NCBI GenBank assembly: GCA_944324845.1
Contig: CALUXX010000005.1
Coordinates: 1 to 64,000 of the forward strand
Direction: 5' to 3'
Source: Candidatus Gastranaerophilales bacterium
GTDB lineage: Bacteria; Cyanobacteriota; Vampirovibrionia; Gastranaerophilales; Gastranaerophilaceae
DNA length: 64,000 nucleotides
The notes beneath the pieces are model-generated. The model ran no database searches and was not told the DNA's origin. It was given only the letters and a program-made list of their open reading frames with translations. The position numbers were made by a program, and so were the translations under genes. Shown in pieces: positions 8,456 through 16,934 of this stretch; position 1 is the first letter of the stretch; each line of letters opens with the position of its first letter.

Positions 8456-8457
8456 AA

Positions 8458-8531
8458 GTGCCCGTAGCTCAGGAGAATAGAGCGTGAGTTTCCGAAGCTC
8501 AAGGTCGGGGGTTTGATTCCCCCCGGGCACG
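8458..8531 (+). tRNA. tRNA-Arg (anticodon CCG)
   Basis: A cloverleaf can be drawn: acceptor GTGCCCG/CGGGCAC, D stem GCTC/GAGC, anticodon stem TGAGT/GCTCA with loop TTCCGAA (anticodon CCG) and T stem GGGGG/CCCCC. No CCA end is encoded. The T loop reads TTTGATT instead of the usual TTCGANT, a small oddity. It reads codon CGG. Confidence 0.88.
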
Positions 8532-8536
8532 ATTTT

Positions 8537-9385
8537 TTATGCAACCGGGATGAATATTGCTGTAATATTTCCTCTGATTTTATCTGTTATACCATCGGAA
8601 ACTGCACGACCATCTCCTGTTGTGATTTCTGTATGACCGTATCTTGAGTTGTAGCCAGAAACTCCACGTTCATAAACTAATATACAGCCTGGTGGCAAGG
8701 TATTTGGATTAACTCCTTGGGCAGGTATTTCTTTAAAATTCTTGTTATTTCTAAGAATGTTAATCATTTCGTATGCATGTCCGCTTACGTATTGTCCTAA
8801 ACCGCAGCTTGCGATTGCATTTTTTACATACCTTGCACAATATCCGGTAAAGCCTACTGCTCTTGATAATGCCGTTCTTGCTAATCTTAGCCCTGAAGAT
8901 GCGTTATAACCCATTTTTTGTAACCAAGAAGGTGTTACGTTTACTCTTTGGGTTGTATTGGTTGATGAAATTGGATTTGTATTAGTGTTAGGAGTATAAT
9001 AGTTGTTTGATATATTATAATTAGGGGTTGTTCTATTGCTCATAGTCAAACTTCCAAATTGATAATTAGAAGTTTGTTGTTGATATTGTTTTAACAATTC
9101 GGCTTGTCTTTTATAATTAGCAGCCAGTTGTGCGGCTGTTTGCATCATATTTTGAATAAAGATGTTTGTGCAGGTTAATATTGGCGGTGTATATGCCATC
9201 GGTGCCATAAACATCGGTGTAAATATTGGAAAACTTGGTATCATAGGTACCATTGGACGAAAACTGCAACAACCAAAACCACCAAAAATTGGCATAGGTG
9301 TTATCACAGGACGTGGTATAATTGGCATTGCACATCCTGTCATAAATGGCGCTGGACATATTGGTAGTCTTGGTATTCCAAACAT
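8537..9385 (-). CDS. CHAP-like amidase/peptidase with Met/Pro-rich N-terminus
   Basis: The last 130 of 282 residues look like a CHAP/NlpC-P60-type papain-fold domain: catalytic cysteine in GFTGYCARYVKNAI (C183), a PPGCILVYE strand, and the histidine in YGHTEI (H251). Such enzymes cut peptidoglycan cross-links. Residues 1-70 are made almost only of Pro, Met, Ile, Phe and Cys, followed by an Asn/Thr-rich linker. No standard signal peptide is seen. The gene ends 5 bp from tRNA-Arg and has the shared AT palindrome upstream. Confidence 0.65.
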   Translation of the reverse strand: MFGIPRLPICPAPFMTGCAMPIIPRPVITPMPIFGGFGCCSFRPMVPMIPSFPIFTPMFMAPMAYTPPILTCTNIFIQNMMQTAAQLAANYKRQAELLKQYQQQTSNYQFGSLTMSNRTTPNYNISNNYYTPNTNTNPISSTNTTQRVNVTPSWLQKMGYNASSGLRLARTALSRAVGFTGYCARYVKNAIASCGLGQYVSGHAYEMINILRNNKNFKEIPAQGVNPNTLPPGCILVYERGVSGYNSRYGHTEITTGDGRAVSDGITDKIRGNITAIFIPVA

Positions 9386-9414
9386 ATAGATATTTCCCTA
9401 TTATTCCCCTTATT

Positions 9415-9429
9415 TATATAAAGTATATA
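9415..9429 (-). promoter_or_regulatory. AT palindrome upstream of the CHAP gene
   Basis: The 15-mer TATATAAAGTATATA is identical to 5422-5436 and lies 29 bp before the leftward start. Confidence 0.4.
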
Positions 9430-9498
9430 TTCCATAAATAATTGCCCGCTTTTTATTTCATGTTACGATATGTTAATTTATAGAGTTATTCTTGTTGA

Positions 9499-9527
9499 TT
9501 GAACTTAGGTGGTGTTTGTAATAAATT
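9499..9527 (+). promoter_or_regulatory. bioF promoter, possibly leaderless transcript
   Basis: TTGAAC (9499-9504), a 17-bp spacer and TAAATT (9522-9527) place the expected transcription start at about 9534, the A of the bioF ATG. No Shine-Dalgarno site lies close to the ATG. Confidence 0.45.
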
Positions 9528-9533
9528 ATAGTT

Positions 9534-10667
9534 ATGTATGAAGATTATCAAAAGATACTTGAGGAATTAAAAAATCACTCTCATTTCAGAAGTTTAAGGG
9601 ATTTTACTGATAAAGATGAAAAATTCATTTATTATAGAGGGAAGAAGTTATTAAATTTATCTTCCAATAATTATTTGAATTTTGCTGATAATTCATCTTT
9701 AACCCGTGAATTTTTAGATTATGTTGGGGATAAATATTCTTTTGGCAGTGCTTCTGCAAGGTTATTAACAGGAACATTGCCTGTGTATAACGAATTAGAA
9801 AATCTTCTAGCAAATTTATATGGAAAAGAGTCTGCCTTGCTTTATAACAGCGGCTATCATGCAAATGTCGGAATTTCCAGTGCTTTGAATAAAAAAGGGG
9901 ATGTTATATTTTCTGATAAGCTAAATCATGCAAGTATTATTGATGGAATGCAATTATCTCAAGGTAAATTTTTCAGATTTCCGCATAATGATATAGAGGC
10001 GTTAGAAAAACTTCTTATCAGAGAACGTGAAAATTATAATGAAGCATTCATTGTTACAGAAAGTGTTTTTTCTATGGATGGTGATATTGCTGATTTAGTT
10101 AAAATTGTTGAATTGAAAAAGAAATATAATTGCGGATTAATAATTGATGAAGCACATGCTTTTGGGGTGTTTGGTCAAAAAGGTTTGGGTGTTGCTGAAG
10201 AATTAAATTTGATTAACGATATTGATTTAATTGTTGGAACTTTTGGTAAAGCTGTCGGATCTATGGGGGCTTTTGTTGTTGGTTCTAAAGTTTTGATTGA
10301 TTATCTTATAAATAAATCCCGTTCGTTTATATTTTCAACAGCATTGCCACCAATTAATATTGCATTTTCAAAATGGATAATAGAAACTCAATTCCCAAAA
10401 ACTTTGCAAAAAAGAAGAAGAATGCTTGAAATTGCAAAAAATATGGGTAGTTCAAGTCATATAATTCCTGTAATAGTTGGTGAAAATAAAGATACTGTCG
10501 ATTTATGTGAAGTTTTATTCCATAATGGGTATTTTACGTTACCTATACGTCCTCCGACTGTGCCTGTCGGAACTTCTCGGATTAGGTTATCTTTAACTTG
10601 CCAGATAGAAGAGGGTGAATTGGATGTTTTGAAGGAGAAAATTGGTGAAAGCATATTGGTTAAATAA
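9534..10667 (+). CDS. bioF: 8-amino-7-oxononanoate synthase
   Basis: The 377-aa PLP enzyme condenses pimeloyl-ACP with alanine in biotin synthesis. Family marks are LSSNNYLNFA, SARLLTGTLPVYNELE, LYNSGYHAN, the DEAHAFGVFG aspartate-histidine pair and the PLP lysine in VGTFGKAVGSMGAF. Its length is normal. It is the first gene of bioF-bioG-bioC, each overlapping the next. Related 2-amino-3-ketobutyrate ligase is the alternative, but the biotin neighbours settle the call. Confidence 0.92.
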   Translation: MYEDYQKILEELKNHSHFRSLRDFTDKDEKFIYYRGKKLLNLSSNNYLNFADNSSLTREFLDYVGDKYSFGSASARLLTGTLPVYNELENLLANLYGKESALLYNSGYHANVGISSALNKKGDVIFSDKLNHASIIDGMQLSQGKFFRFPHNDIEALEKLLIRERENYNEAFIVTESVFSMDGDIADLVKIVELKKKYNCGLIIDEAHAFGVFGQKGLGVAEELNLINDIDLIVGTFGKAVGSMGAFVVGSKVLIDYLINKSRSFIFSTALPPINIAFSKWIIETQFPKTLQKRRRMLEIAKNMGSSSHIIPVIVGENKDTVDLCEVLFHNGYFTLPIRPPTVPVGTSRIRLSLTCQIEEGELDVLKEKIGESILVK

Positions 10668-11325
10668 AAATAATAAGAAAAAGGTAATAGTATTTTTTGC
10701 AGGATGGAGTTTTGACAATTTTCCGTTTGAAAAGATGCTATGTGCTGACGAATATGATGTTTTAATGCTTTATGATTATAACGATATGTCTTTGCCTGAA
10801 GATTTGAATTGGTTGGAAGGATATGAAGAAAAAATTCTTCTTACTTGGTCAATGGGAGTTTTTGCTGCGTATTTGAACAAGGATATGTTGAGTCAATTTG
10901 ATTATAAGATTGCTCTTAACGGTACAATTACTCCTGTAGATGACAAATTTGGTATTCCTGTTAAAATTTTTGAACTTACACTAAAACATGCAACAACAGG
11001 TCTGGGGGGTAAATTTTATAAAAATGTTTTTTCCAAAGATGAGGAATATCAAAAATATGAGTTATCTCCTGTTCAAAGAAGTATTGAAAATAGAGTTTCC
11101 GAACTTGAAAATCTTTATGAATTGATAAAAAAACAACCTTTAGGTTTTGATAATGTTGAGTTTTATGATTTTGCGATTGTTTGTGAAGGAGATAAAATTA
11201 TTCCTCCACTTAATCAATTAGCGAGTCATAAAAAGAATAATGTTCCTGTTATTACACTTCCATATGGACATTTTCCGTTTTATAATTTTTCTAAATGGGA
11301 TGAAATTGTGAAATTATGCCAATAG
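10645..11325 (+). CDS. bioG: Pimeloyl-ACP methyl ester esterase BioG (DUF452)
   Basis: The protein matches the DUF452/BioG pattern: VIVFFAGWSFDNFPF near the start, a WSMG nucleophile elbow (serine in LLTWSMGVFAAY) and a late histidine in LPYGHFPFYNF. BioG removes the methyl group from pimeloyl-ACP methyl ester, ending the BioC-primed cycle. The start chosen is GTG at 10645, seven bases after AGGAG; a TTG three bases earlier is too close to the ribosome site. It overlaps bioF by 23 bp and bioC by 10 bp. Confidence 0.85.
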   Translation: MKAYWLNKNNKKKVIVFFAGWSFDNFPFEKMLCADEYDVLMLYDYNDMSLPEDLNWLEGYEEKILLTWSMGVFAAYLNKDMLSQFDYKIALNGTITPVDDKFGIPVKIFELTLKHATTGLGGKFYKNVFSKDEEYQKYELSPVQRSIENRVSELENLYELIKKQPLGFDNVEFYDFAIVCEGDKIIPPLNQLASHKKNNVPVITLPYGHFPFYNFSKWDEIVKLCQ

Positions 11326-12083
11326 ATTTTAAGCATGTAAAAAAACAATTTGAAAAAAGTATGGCAGATTATGATAAAAATGCCGTAGTTCAAGATATGA
11401 TGGCATCAAAAATGATGTTTGAATTGCTTAAATTGTCTAATCAATATGATAATATTCTCGAAATCGGAACAGGAACCGGACTTTTGACAAAATATATTGT
11501 AAAAGATTTGAAATATAAACGCTATTATGGCAATGATATTGTTGAAAAGTCAAAAAATTATGTTAAAAAAGCAATTCCTAATGCTGATTTTATATGCGGA
11601 AATGCTATGAAAATTAAACTTGATAGAAAGTTTAATCTTGTTATTTCGAATGCAGTTTTTCAGTGGTTTGAAAATATTGATAAAATTATTAAACTCTTAA
11701 GTTGTTCTATGTTGCAGGATGGAATTATTGCATTTTCAACTTTTTCACCGAAAAATTTTAGTGAAATAACTGAAATTACCGGGCTTTCTTTAAAATACAA
11801 ATCTAAGGAAGAATTAATTCAGGTTATGAAATCTTGCGGATTTGAAGTTTTGTACTGTGAGGAATTTTATGAACCTGTGGAATTTAAAACTCCGCTTGAA
11901 ATGCTTGCTCATATGAAAAAAACAGGAGTAAATTCCTTGTCAGATAAAACATGGTCAGTTAAAAATATCAAAGAATTTTGTGACAAATATTCAAACAAAT
12001 ATCCAAAAACAACTTTGACCTATGCCCCAATTATAATGATTGCAAAATTAAACGCCAATCCAATTCAAATGACCAATAATTAA
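11316..12083 (+). CDS. bioC: Malonyl-ACP O-methyltransferase BioC
   Basis: The 255-aa SAM methyltransferase has motif I ILEIGTGTGLLTKYI (about residues 49-63), an NDIVEKS acidic loop and VISNAVFQWFENI, which is typical of BioC. BioC methylates malonyl-ACP so that fatty-acid synthesis can build the pimeloyl chain. It follows bioG, so this operon can make pimeloyl-ACP and the BioF product; bioA, bioD and bioB are not in the window. Its 3' end overlaps the convergent chromate transporter gene by 36 bp. Confidence 0.88.
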   Translation: MPIDFKHVKKQFEKSMADYDKNAVVQDMMASKMMFELLKLSNQYDNILEIGTGTGLLTKYIVKDLKYKRYYGNDIVEKSKNYVKKAIPNADFICGNAMKIKLDRKFNLVISNAVFQWFENIDKIIKLLSCSMLQDGIIAFSTFSPKNFSEITEITGLSLKYKSKEELIQVMKSCGFEVLYCEEFYEPVEFKTPLEMLAHMKKTGVNSLSDKTWSVKNIKEFCDKYSNKYPKTTLTYAPIIMIAKLNANPIQMTNN

Positions 12084-12593
12084 TCCTGCAAGTGCGGCAA
12101 TTCCAAGATATGCCAGCGGGTCTAATTTTTTTATAAAACTTGTTGCGATTAGTATTACTAGCAAAAGAGTTCCAAATAAATGTAAGTTTGATGTAAATAA
12201 TAATTTTATTCCTACTGATGTTAATAATGCACATCCTGCAGGTTTTAAACTTCTTACTGCTCCTTTTACCATTTGGTTTGTTTTAAATTTTTCAAGAGTT
12301 TTTGAAACGATTGTTACTATTATAAAAGAAGGTAATACAACAGCCGTTGTTGCAAGTAATGATCCGAATATTCCACCGCTATTAAATCCTGCAAATGTTG
12401 CAACGTTAACTCCAACAGGTCCTGGTGTTATTGATGATACGGCAAGCATATTGGTTAGTTCTGATGTTGAATACCAGTGAAATTTGTTTGCAATTTCGTA
12501 TAAAAACGGCATTGTTGCATATCCGCCGCCAAAAGAAAATATTCCGATTTGGAAAAATTGCCAAAATAATTGTATATATAGCATTACTCGCAA
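12048..12593 (-). CDS. Chromate transporter, CHR domain subunit (second half)
   Basis: This 181-aa membrane protein has one CHR domain: FQIGIFSFGGGYATMPFL near the start and LAVSSITPGPVGVNVATFAGF. It overlaps the end of the other CHR gene by 10 bp, so the two form a pair of short-chain CHR proteins that together match one long ChrA. The family exports chromate or exchanges sulfate; paired short CHR proteins are known in Firmicutes. The substrate here is unproven. Confidence 0.85.
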   Translation of the reverse strand: MRVMLYIQLFWQFFQIGIFSFGGGYATMPFLYEIANKFHWYSTSELTNMLAVSSITPGPVGVNVATFAGFNSGGIFGSLLATTAVVLPSFIIVTIVSKTLEKFKTNQMVKGAVRSLKPAGCALLTSVGIKLLFTSNLHLFGTLLLVILIATSFIKKLDPLAYLGIAALAGLIIGHLNWIGV

Positions 12594-13147
12594 TCCTCCT
12601 TAATCTTTTTATTATCTTCATATTTTTGCCAAAAAATTCCAACAACTATTGAGGCGATTATGATTAATGGTAATGGAATTTTTCCGCATAGTGCAGCTAT
12701 TAAACATACAAGGTATATTGCTAATGTGAATTTGTCTGTCACTGATTTTGTCCACATTTCTTTTACTGCTAAAAATAATAAAACAATTACCCCTATTCCA
12801 ACTCCCCAAAATATATTTTGCACTGTTGGAATACTAACAAGAGCACTGAATAAATATGCAAGTAGTATTATTGATATAAAAGCCGGTAAAACCATTCCGG
12901 TTACGGCTGCTATCGCTCCTTTTGTCCCAAGTAACTTTCTTCCTGTAAAGATTGCGGTGTTAGCTGCGATTATGCCAGGTAAGGCTGTACTTAATGCATA
13001 ATATTCACATAATTCATCTGAGGTTATCCATTTTTTCTTTTCTACTAATTCACTCGTTAATAACGGTAAAATTACATACCCCCCGCCAAGTAACATTGTG
13101 CCTACTTTGAAAAATGTTTTAAATATAGTGTAAAAATTTTTATTCAT
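12584..13147 (-). CDS. Chromate transporter, CHR domain subunit (first half)
   Basis: This 187-aa CHR-domain membrane protein contains FFKVGTMLLGGGYVILPLL and YALSTALPGIIAANTAIFTG, which mirror the two motifs of its partner. It is the upstream gene of a two-gene leftward operon. The two halves have diverged, with PGII here against PGPV in the partner, as expected for antiparallel subunits of a heterodimer. Confidence 0.85.
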   Translation of the reverse strand: MNKNFYTIFKTFFKVGTMLLGGGYVILPLLTSELVEKKKWITSDELCEYYALSTALPGIIAANTAIFTGRKLLGTKGAIAAVTGMVLPAFISIILLAYLFSALVSIPTVQNIFWGVGIGVIVLLFLAVKEMWTKSVTDKFTLAIYLVCLIAALCGKIPLPLIIIASIVVGIFWQKYEDNKKIKEDCE

Positions 13148-13213
13148 ATTAATATTTTACTCAATAAAAATATTTTGTTATTAATTTGAAATGATAAATA
13201 TGTAAAATGAAAC

Positions 13214-13252
13214 AAAACACCGAATTAAAATTTTATTCTAATTCGGTGTTTT
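13214..13252. terminator. Terminator of the 697-aa gene region
   Basis: AAAACACCGAATTA and TAATTCGGTGTTTT form a 14-bp stem with an 11-base loop. A-run and T-run flanks make it usable in both directions; it most likely ends the leftward gene at 13282-15375. Confidence 0.75.
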
Positions 13253-13281
13253 ATATTTGTTGTTAAGTTTTTATTTGGGGA

Positions 13282-15375
13282 TTATTTTTGAGCACAATTA
13301 CCTAAAAAACCTGCCATAGATGGTGCTTTTGCCATGTATCTTTGCATTGCCAATCCAGGATTTGCTATAGGTTTATTGCAATCTCCATTTTCCTTTTTAA
13401 TTCTGTTTTCTGTCATTTTTTCACATGCGTGTGTTAACCATATAATCAAACTTGGTACAAGTACTATTGTTGATAGGAAGCCAAATGCACTGTTACATGT
13501 TTTTGCCATTTTTAGCATGCTGTTTTCTTTTTCAAACAGTTTGTAGAAGTTCTTGATTAAGTCGCCATTTTCTTTACGTGCAGCTCTTAATCCATCTTTT
13601 ATGTCTGATACTGATGCTTTTGCATAAGTTGTTGCAGGATCAACATGTTTTTTAAGAATTTCTTCAACTGCTGCTTTAACATCTTTATCCTTTGCAAATG
13701 CTTTCTTCAAGTTTCCGCCGCTTTGTTCGATAAAATCCATAAAGCCTTCTACACCATTTTTGAATTTATCAATATTCATATATTTAGATTCTAATTGCTT
13801 ACTTGATAATACACTGTGTCCAGCGCTGCTTGGTTGTACATAGGCAATGAATTTTTGGAATGCGTTTTTACCTTCTATATTCTTATGGTTAAGTGCTAAA
13901 CCTGTAAGTTTTGTGAATAAATCAGTTGACAATCTTGCAACTGCTTTTGCTCCAAATAACAATGCTGTAAATGCTGTCATATCACGAAGCATAATTTCAC
14001 CAAAGTCGTATTTGTCTTGAGCATTTGTTAATCTTGGTGGAATACAGAAGCCATATAATAAGGTCGCCATTGCTCCACCTGAAATTATTGAACCGTTTAA
14101 TTCAAACATATCAGTTATATATTTTGCATGTTTATTATTGAATGCTTTATTTGCTATATCACCGGCTTTTGATGCTAGACCTGTAAATGCTACATCTTTT
14201 TTAGCGTCTGCTTCATTTCCTACTTTTGCAGGTTCTGCATTCGGTTGCTGTTTTTGTTGGGCAAGGGCAGGATTCTTTGATAAGCCCCAGTTATACATCT
14301 TCGGTATTTGTGTATAGAATAATGCTACTGCTCCAAAGATACCAAAGTTTGTTAATAATCTTGTTCCCATTTTGTTATGTGTGAATGATTTAACTGTATT
14401 GGTTATATTTTCTGCACTTAAATTTTCTTTTAAAGCTTTTGCAGTTGTTTTAGAGATATCATTGAAGTAATTATCCATTGCTTCAAGTAATTCTCCAATA
14501 CTTCCGCCGTTGAGTTGTCCTTTAGATGAACTCATAAGAACTGACATTTCATCAACTGTTCCGCCAATGTGTCCTTTCTTTAATTCCATAAATGAATCTA
14601 CTACACTGCCGCCGATTTCTTTAATTTTTGCACTCTTAGCTTCCTTGCTTAAAGATTTTTGCGACATTATATCTTCAATTTTTACTTGTCTTTGTGCATA
14701 TTCTTCTGCAATGTTTGCAACTTGTTTTGCATCTAGTTTTTCACCATCTGCTAATTCTCTATTTACACTGTTTTCAATAACATCTTGGAATACATTCTTA
14801 TAGAATAATTCTTTTCCTGTTTTTGTATTGTCAGTTTGTATAAGATTTGCATTATCATTTACAAATTTAATATATGGATTTTGGAAACTGTCAAGATAAT
14901 TCATTTTTACAGCATTCGCAGAACCAAATTTATTTTTGATAAATTTAAGCATGAATAATGGTATTAAGAATGAACTTGGCCCTGTAATTATTTCACGTAA
15001 AAATTCTTTTCGTGCAAATGCCCAGTTTAATTCATGTTCAGGCTTTCCTTCTTTATCAAGAATAACGTTCCCATTTTCATCTGTTTTTTCAGGACCGCCA
15101 CGTAACAAACCTTTGCCTACACGAGGAACAATGAATCCTAAACCGTCTTGAATAATAAATTCAGCAGCATAACCACCTTTTTCTATAAAATCCATCAATC
15201 CTACAATTGGATTGAGTCCGGTGAATGCTACTGATGATGAGTTTTTATTATTTGACACTCTATGCGACATTTCATTATTGGACGCGTATGTTATAGGTCG
15301 CATGTTCATCTCTTTTTTGAATTTATTTTTATTATTGTTTGAATCTACGCTTGGTATTATTGGTGTTACTGACAT
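13282..15375 (-). CDS. Large lineage-specific membrane protein, unknown function
   Basis: This 697-aa protein is of no family I recognise. Several hydrophobic segments are visible (about residues 345-365, 435-455, 465-485 and 645-670), separated by long charged helices. The motif VAFTGL occurs twice, near residue 48 after a low-complexity Asn/Ser tail and near residue 392 after a Gln/Ala/Lys linker, hinting at two related halves or processing sites. Related-looking short motifs occur in other unknown proteins of this window. It is expressed alone, with its own terminator. Confidence 0.75.
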   Translation of the reverse strand: MSVTPIIPSVDSNNNKNKFKKEMNMRPITYASNNEMSHRVSNNKNSSSVAFTGLNPIVGLMDFIEKGGYAAEFIIQDGLGFIVPRVGKGLLRGGPEKTDENGNVILDKEGKPEHELNWAFARKEFLREIITGPSSFLIPLFMLKFIKNKFGSANAVKMNYLDSFQNPYIKFVNDNANLIQTDNTKTGKELFYKNVFQDVIENSVNRELADGEKLDAKQVANIAEEYAQRQVKIEDIMSQKSLSKEAKSAKIKEIGGSVVDSFMELKKGHIGGTVDEMSVLMSSSKGQLNGGSIGELLEAMDNYFNDISKTTAKALKENLSAENITNTVKSFTHNKMGTRLLTNFGIFGAVALFYTQIPKMYNWGLSKNPALAQQKQQPNAEPAKVGNEADAKKDVAFTGLASKAGDIANKAFNNKHAKYITDMFELNGSIISGGAMATLLYGFCIPPRLTNAQDKYDFGEIMLRDMTAFTALLFGAKAVARLSTDLFTKLTGLALNHKNIEGKNAFQKFIAYVQPSSAGHSVLSSKQLESKYMNIDKFKNGVEGFMDFIEQSGGNLKKAFAKDKDVKAAVEEILKKHVDPATTYAKASVSDIKDGLRAARKENGDLIKNFYKLFEKENSMLKMAKTCNSAFGFLSTIVLVPSLIIWLTHACEKMTENRIKKENGDCNKPIANPGLAMQRYMAKAPSMAGFLGNCAQK

Positions 15376-15588
15376 AATCCCTACTACTTATAAATCTATC
15401 GCTACTACATGATATTAAAAACAAATTAATTTATTTAATTGTCATTTTTTACGGGTAATGTTTCAAAACATTAACATTATTAATGTGATTTTCAAAACAA
15501 GTGTATTCATTATACTTAATCGGTAAAAAAAACACAATAGATTTTACTACATTTATAATAAAACTTAACATATATTAACAATATGCGT

Positions 15589-15617
15589 TTGACACAACGC
15601 TTTTAGCAATATAAACT
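15589..15617 (+). promoter_or_regulatory. trmFO promoter, possibly leaderless transcript
   Basis: TTGACA (15589-15594), 17 bp and TAAACT (15612-15617) put the transcription start near 15624, the trmFO ATG itself. The bases before the ATG contain no Shine-Dalgarno sequence. Confidence 0.5.
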
Positions 15618-15623
15618 ACAGAA

Positions 15624-16925
15624 ATGGAAGTCAATATTATAGGTGCAGGGTTAGCTGGTTCAGAAGCAGCTTTACAACTGGCAAAACGAGGATTTAAAGT
15701 TAATTTATTTGAAATGCGTCCTGAGGTTAAAACAGGTGCTCACACTACTGAGGATTGTGCGGAATTTGTTTGTTCAAACAGTCTTGGTTCTGATGATATT
15801 ACAAATGGCAGCGGTTTATTGAAGTGTGAAATGGAAATGCTGGGCGGCGAGCTTATTGAAATTGCAAAAGCATGCCGAGTTCCTGCGGGTAATGCGCTTG
15901 CTATTGACAGGCATAAATTTTCGCAAACTGTTACTGCTAAAATTCTTGAAAACGAGAATATCAATCTAATTCGAAAAGAAGTTGTAGAAATTCCTGAAGG
16001 GCCTGTAATTATTGCATCTGGTCCTTTAACAAGTTCTGAATTTGCAAAAAGTATCAAGAATTTTACTCAAAGTGAATATCTACATTTCTTTGATGCTATT
16101 GCGCCTATTGTTGAAGTTGACAGTATAAATTTTGATATTGCTTTTTGGGCAAGTCGTTATGATAAGGGTGAAGCGTCTTATATTAACTGTCCAATGAACA
16201 AAGAACAATATGAAAAGTTTTATAATATCTTGATTAATGCACCAAGAATTGAACAGCATGACTTTGAAAAAGGTGCAAAATTTTTTGAAAGTTGTTTACC
16301 GATAGAAGTTCTGGCTTCTCGTGGTGAGGATACTTTAAGATTTGGTCCGATGAAACCTGTTGGGCTTGTAGATAAAAGAACTAATGAAAAAAATTATGCT
16401 GTTGTTCAATTAAGACAGGATAATTCGGCTAAAACATTATTTAACCTTGTCGGCTTTCAAACAAATCTTAAATGGGGAAGCCAAAAAGAACTTTTACAAT
16501 CTATACCTGGATTGGAAAATGTTAGTATCGTTAGATATGGTGTTATGCATAGAAATACTTTTATTAATTCTCCAAATCTTCTTCATCCGACATTGCAAAC
16601 AAGAGCCAGAAAAGATTTATTTTTTGCAGGGCAAATTACCGGTACTGAAGGTTATACTGAATCTATAGCATCAGGCTTATTAGCAGGAATTAATATGGCA
16701 AGACTTTTGAATGGCGAAGAACTTTTAGAGTTACCTAAAGATACCATGCTTGGTGCTTTAACTCATTATATTACTAATCCTGAACATACTAATTTTCAGC
16801 CGATAAATTCAAATTGGGGAATTGTTCCGCCTGTTGATTTGCCTAAAAAAGAACGTAAAAATAAAAAATTAAAAGGTGAACTTATGGCCAAACGTGCCAT
16901 TGAATCCGTGAAAAGTGTTTTGTAA
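15624..16925 (+). CDS. trmFO: tRNA (uracil-54-C5) methyltransferase, folate/FAD-dependent TrmFO
   Basis: The 433-aa flavoprotein makes ribothymidine at tRNA position 54 using methylene-tetrahydrofolate. It has the FAD site GAGLAGSEAALQLAKRG at residues 6-22, then FEMRP, AEFVCSNSLGSD, RFGPMKPVGL and FAGQITGTEGYTESIASGLLAG. Length and motifs are those of TrmFO and not of the larger GidA/MnmG. The start is well fixed by the family, which makes the absent ribosome site noteworthy. Confidence 0.95.
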   Translation: MEVNIIGAGLAGSEAALQLAKRGFKVNLFEMRPEVKTGAHTTEDCAEFVCSNSLGSDDITNGSGLLKCEMEMLGGELIEIAKACRVPAGNALAIDRHKFSQTVTAKILENENINLIRKEVVEIPEGPVIIASGPLTSSEFAKSIKNFTQSEYLHFFDAIAPIVEVDSINFDIAFWASRYDKGEASYINCPMNKEQYEKFYNILINAPRIEQHDFEKGAKFFESCLPIEVLASRGEDTLRFGPMKPVGLVDKRTNEKNYAVVQLRQDNSAKTLFNLVGFQTNLKWGSQKELLQSIPGLENVSIVRYGVMHRNTFINSPNLLHPTLQTRARKDLFFAGQITGTEGYTESIASGLLAGINMARLLNGEELLELPKDTMLGALTHYITNPEHTNFQPINSNWGIVPPVDLPKKERKNKKLKGELMAKRAIESVKSVL

Positions 16926-16934
16926 TTTTTATTT

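Noticed and set aside
12048-13147. A single chromate transporter gene broken by a frameshift
   Set aside because: Each half has its own start and complete CHR domain and they overlap by 10 bp, as in known short-chain CHR pairs.
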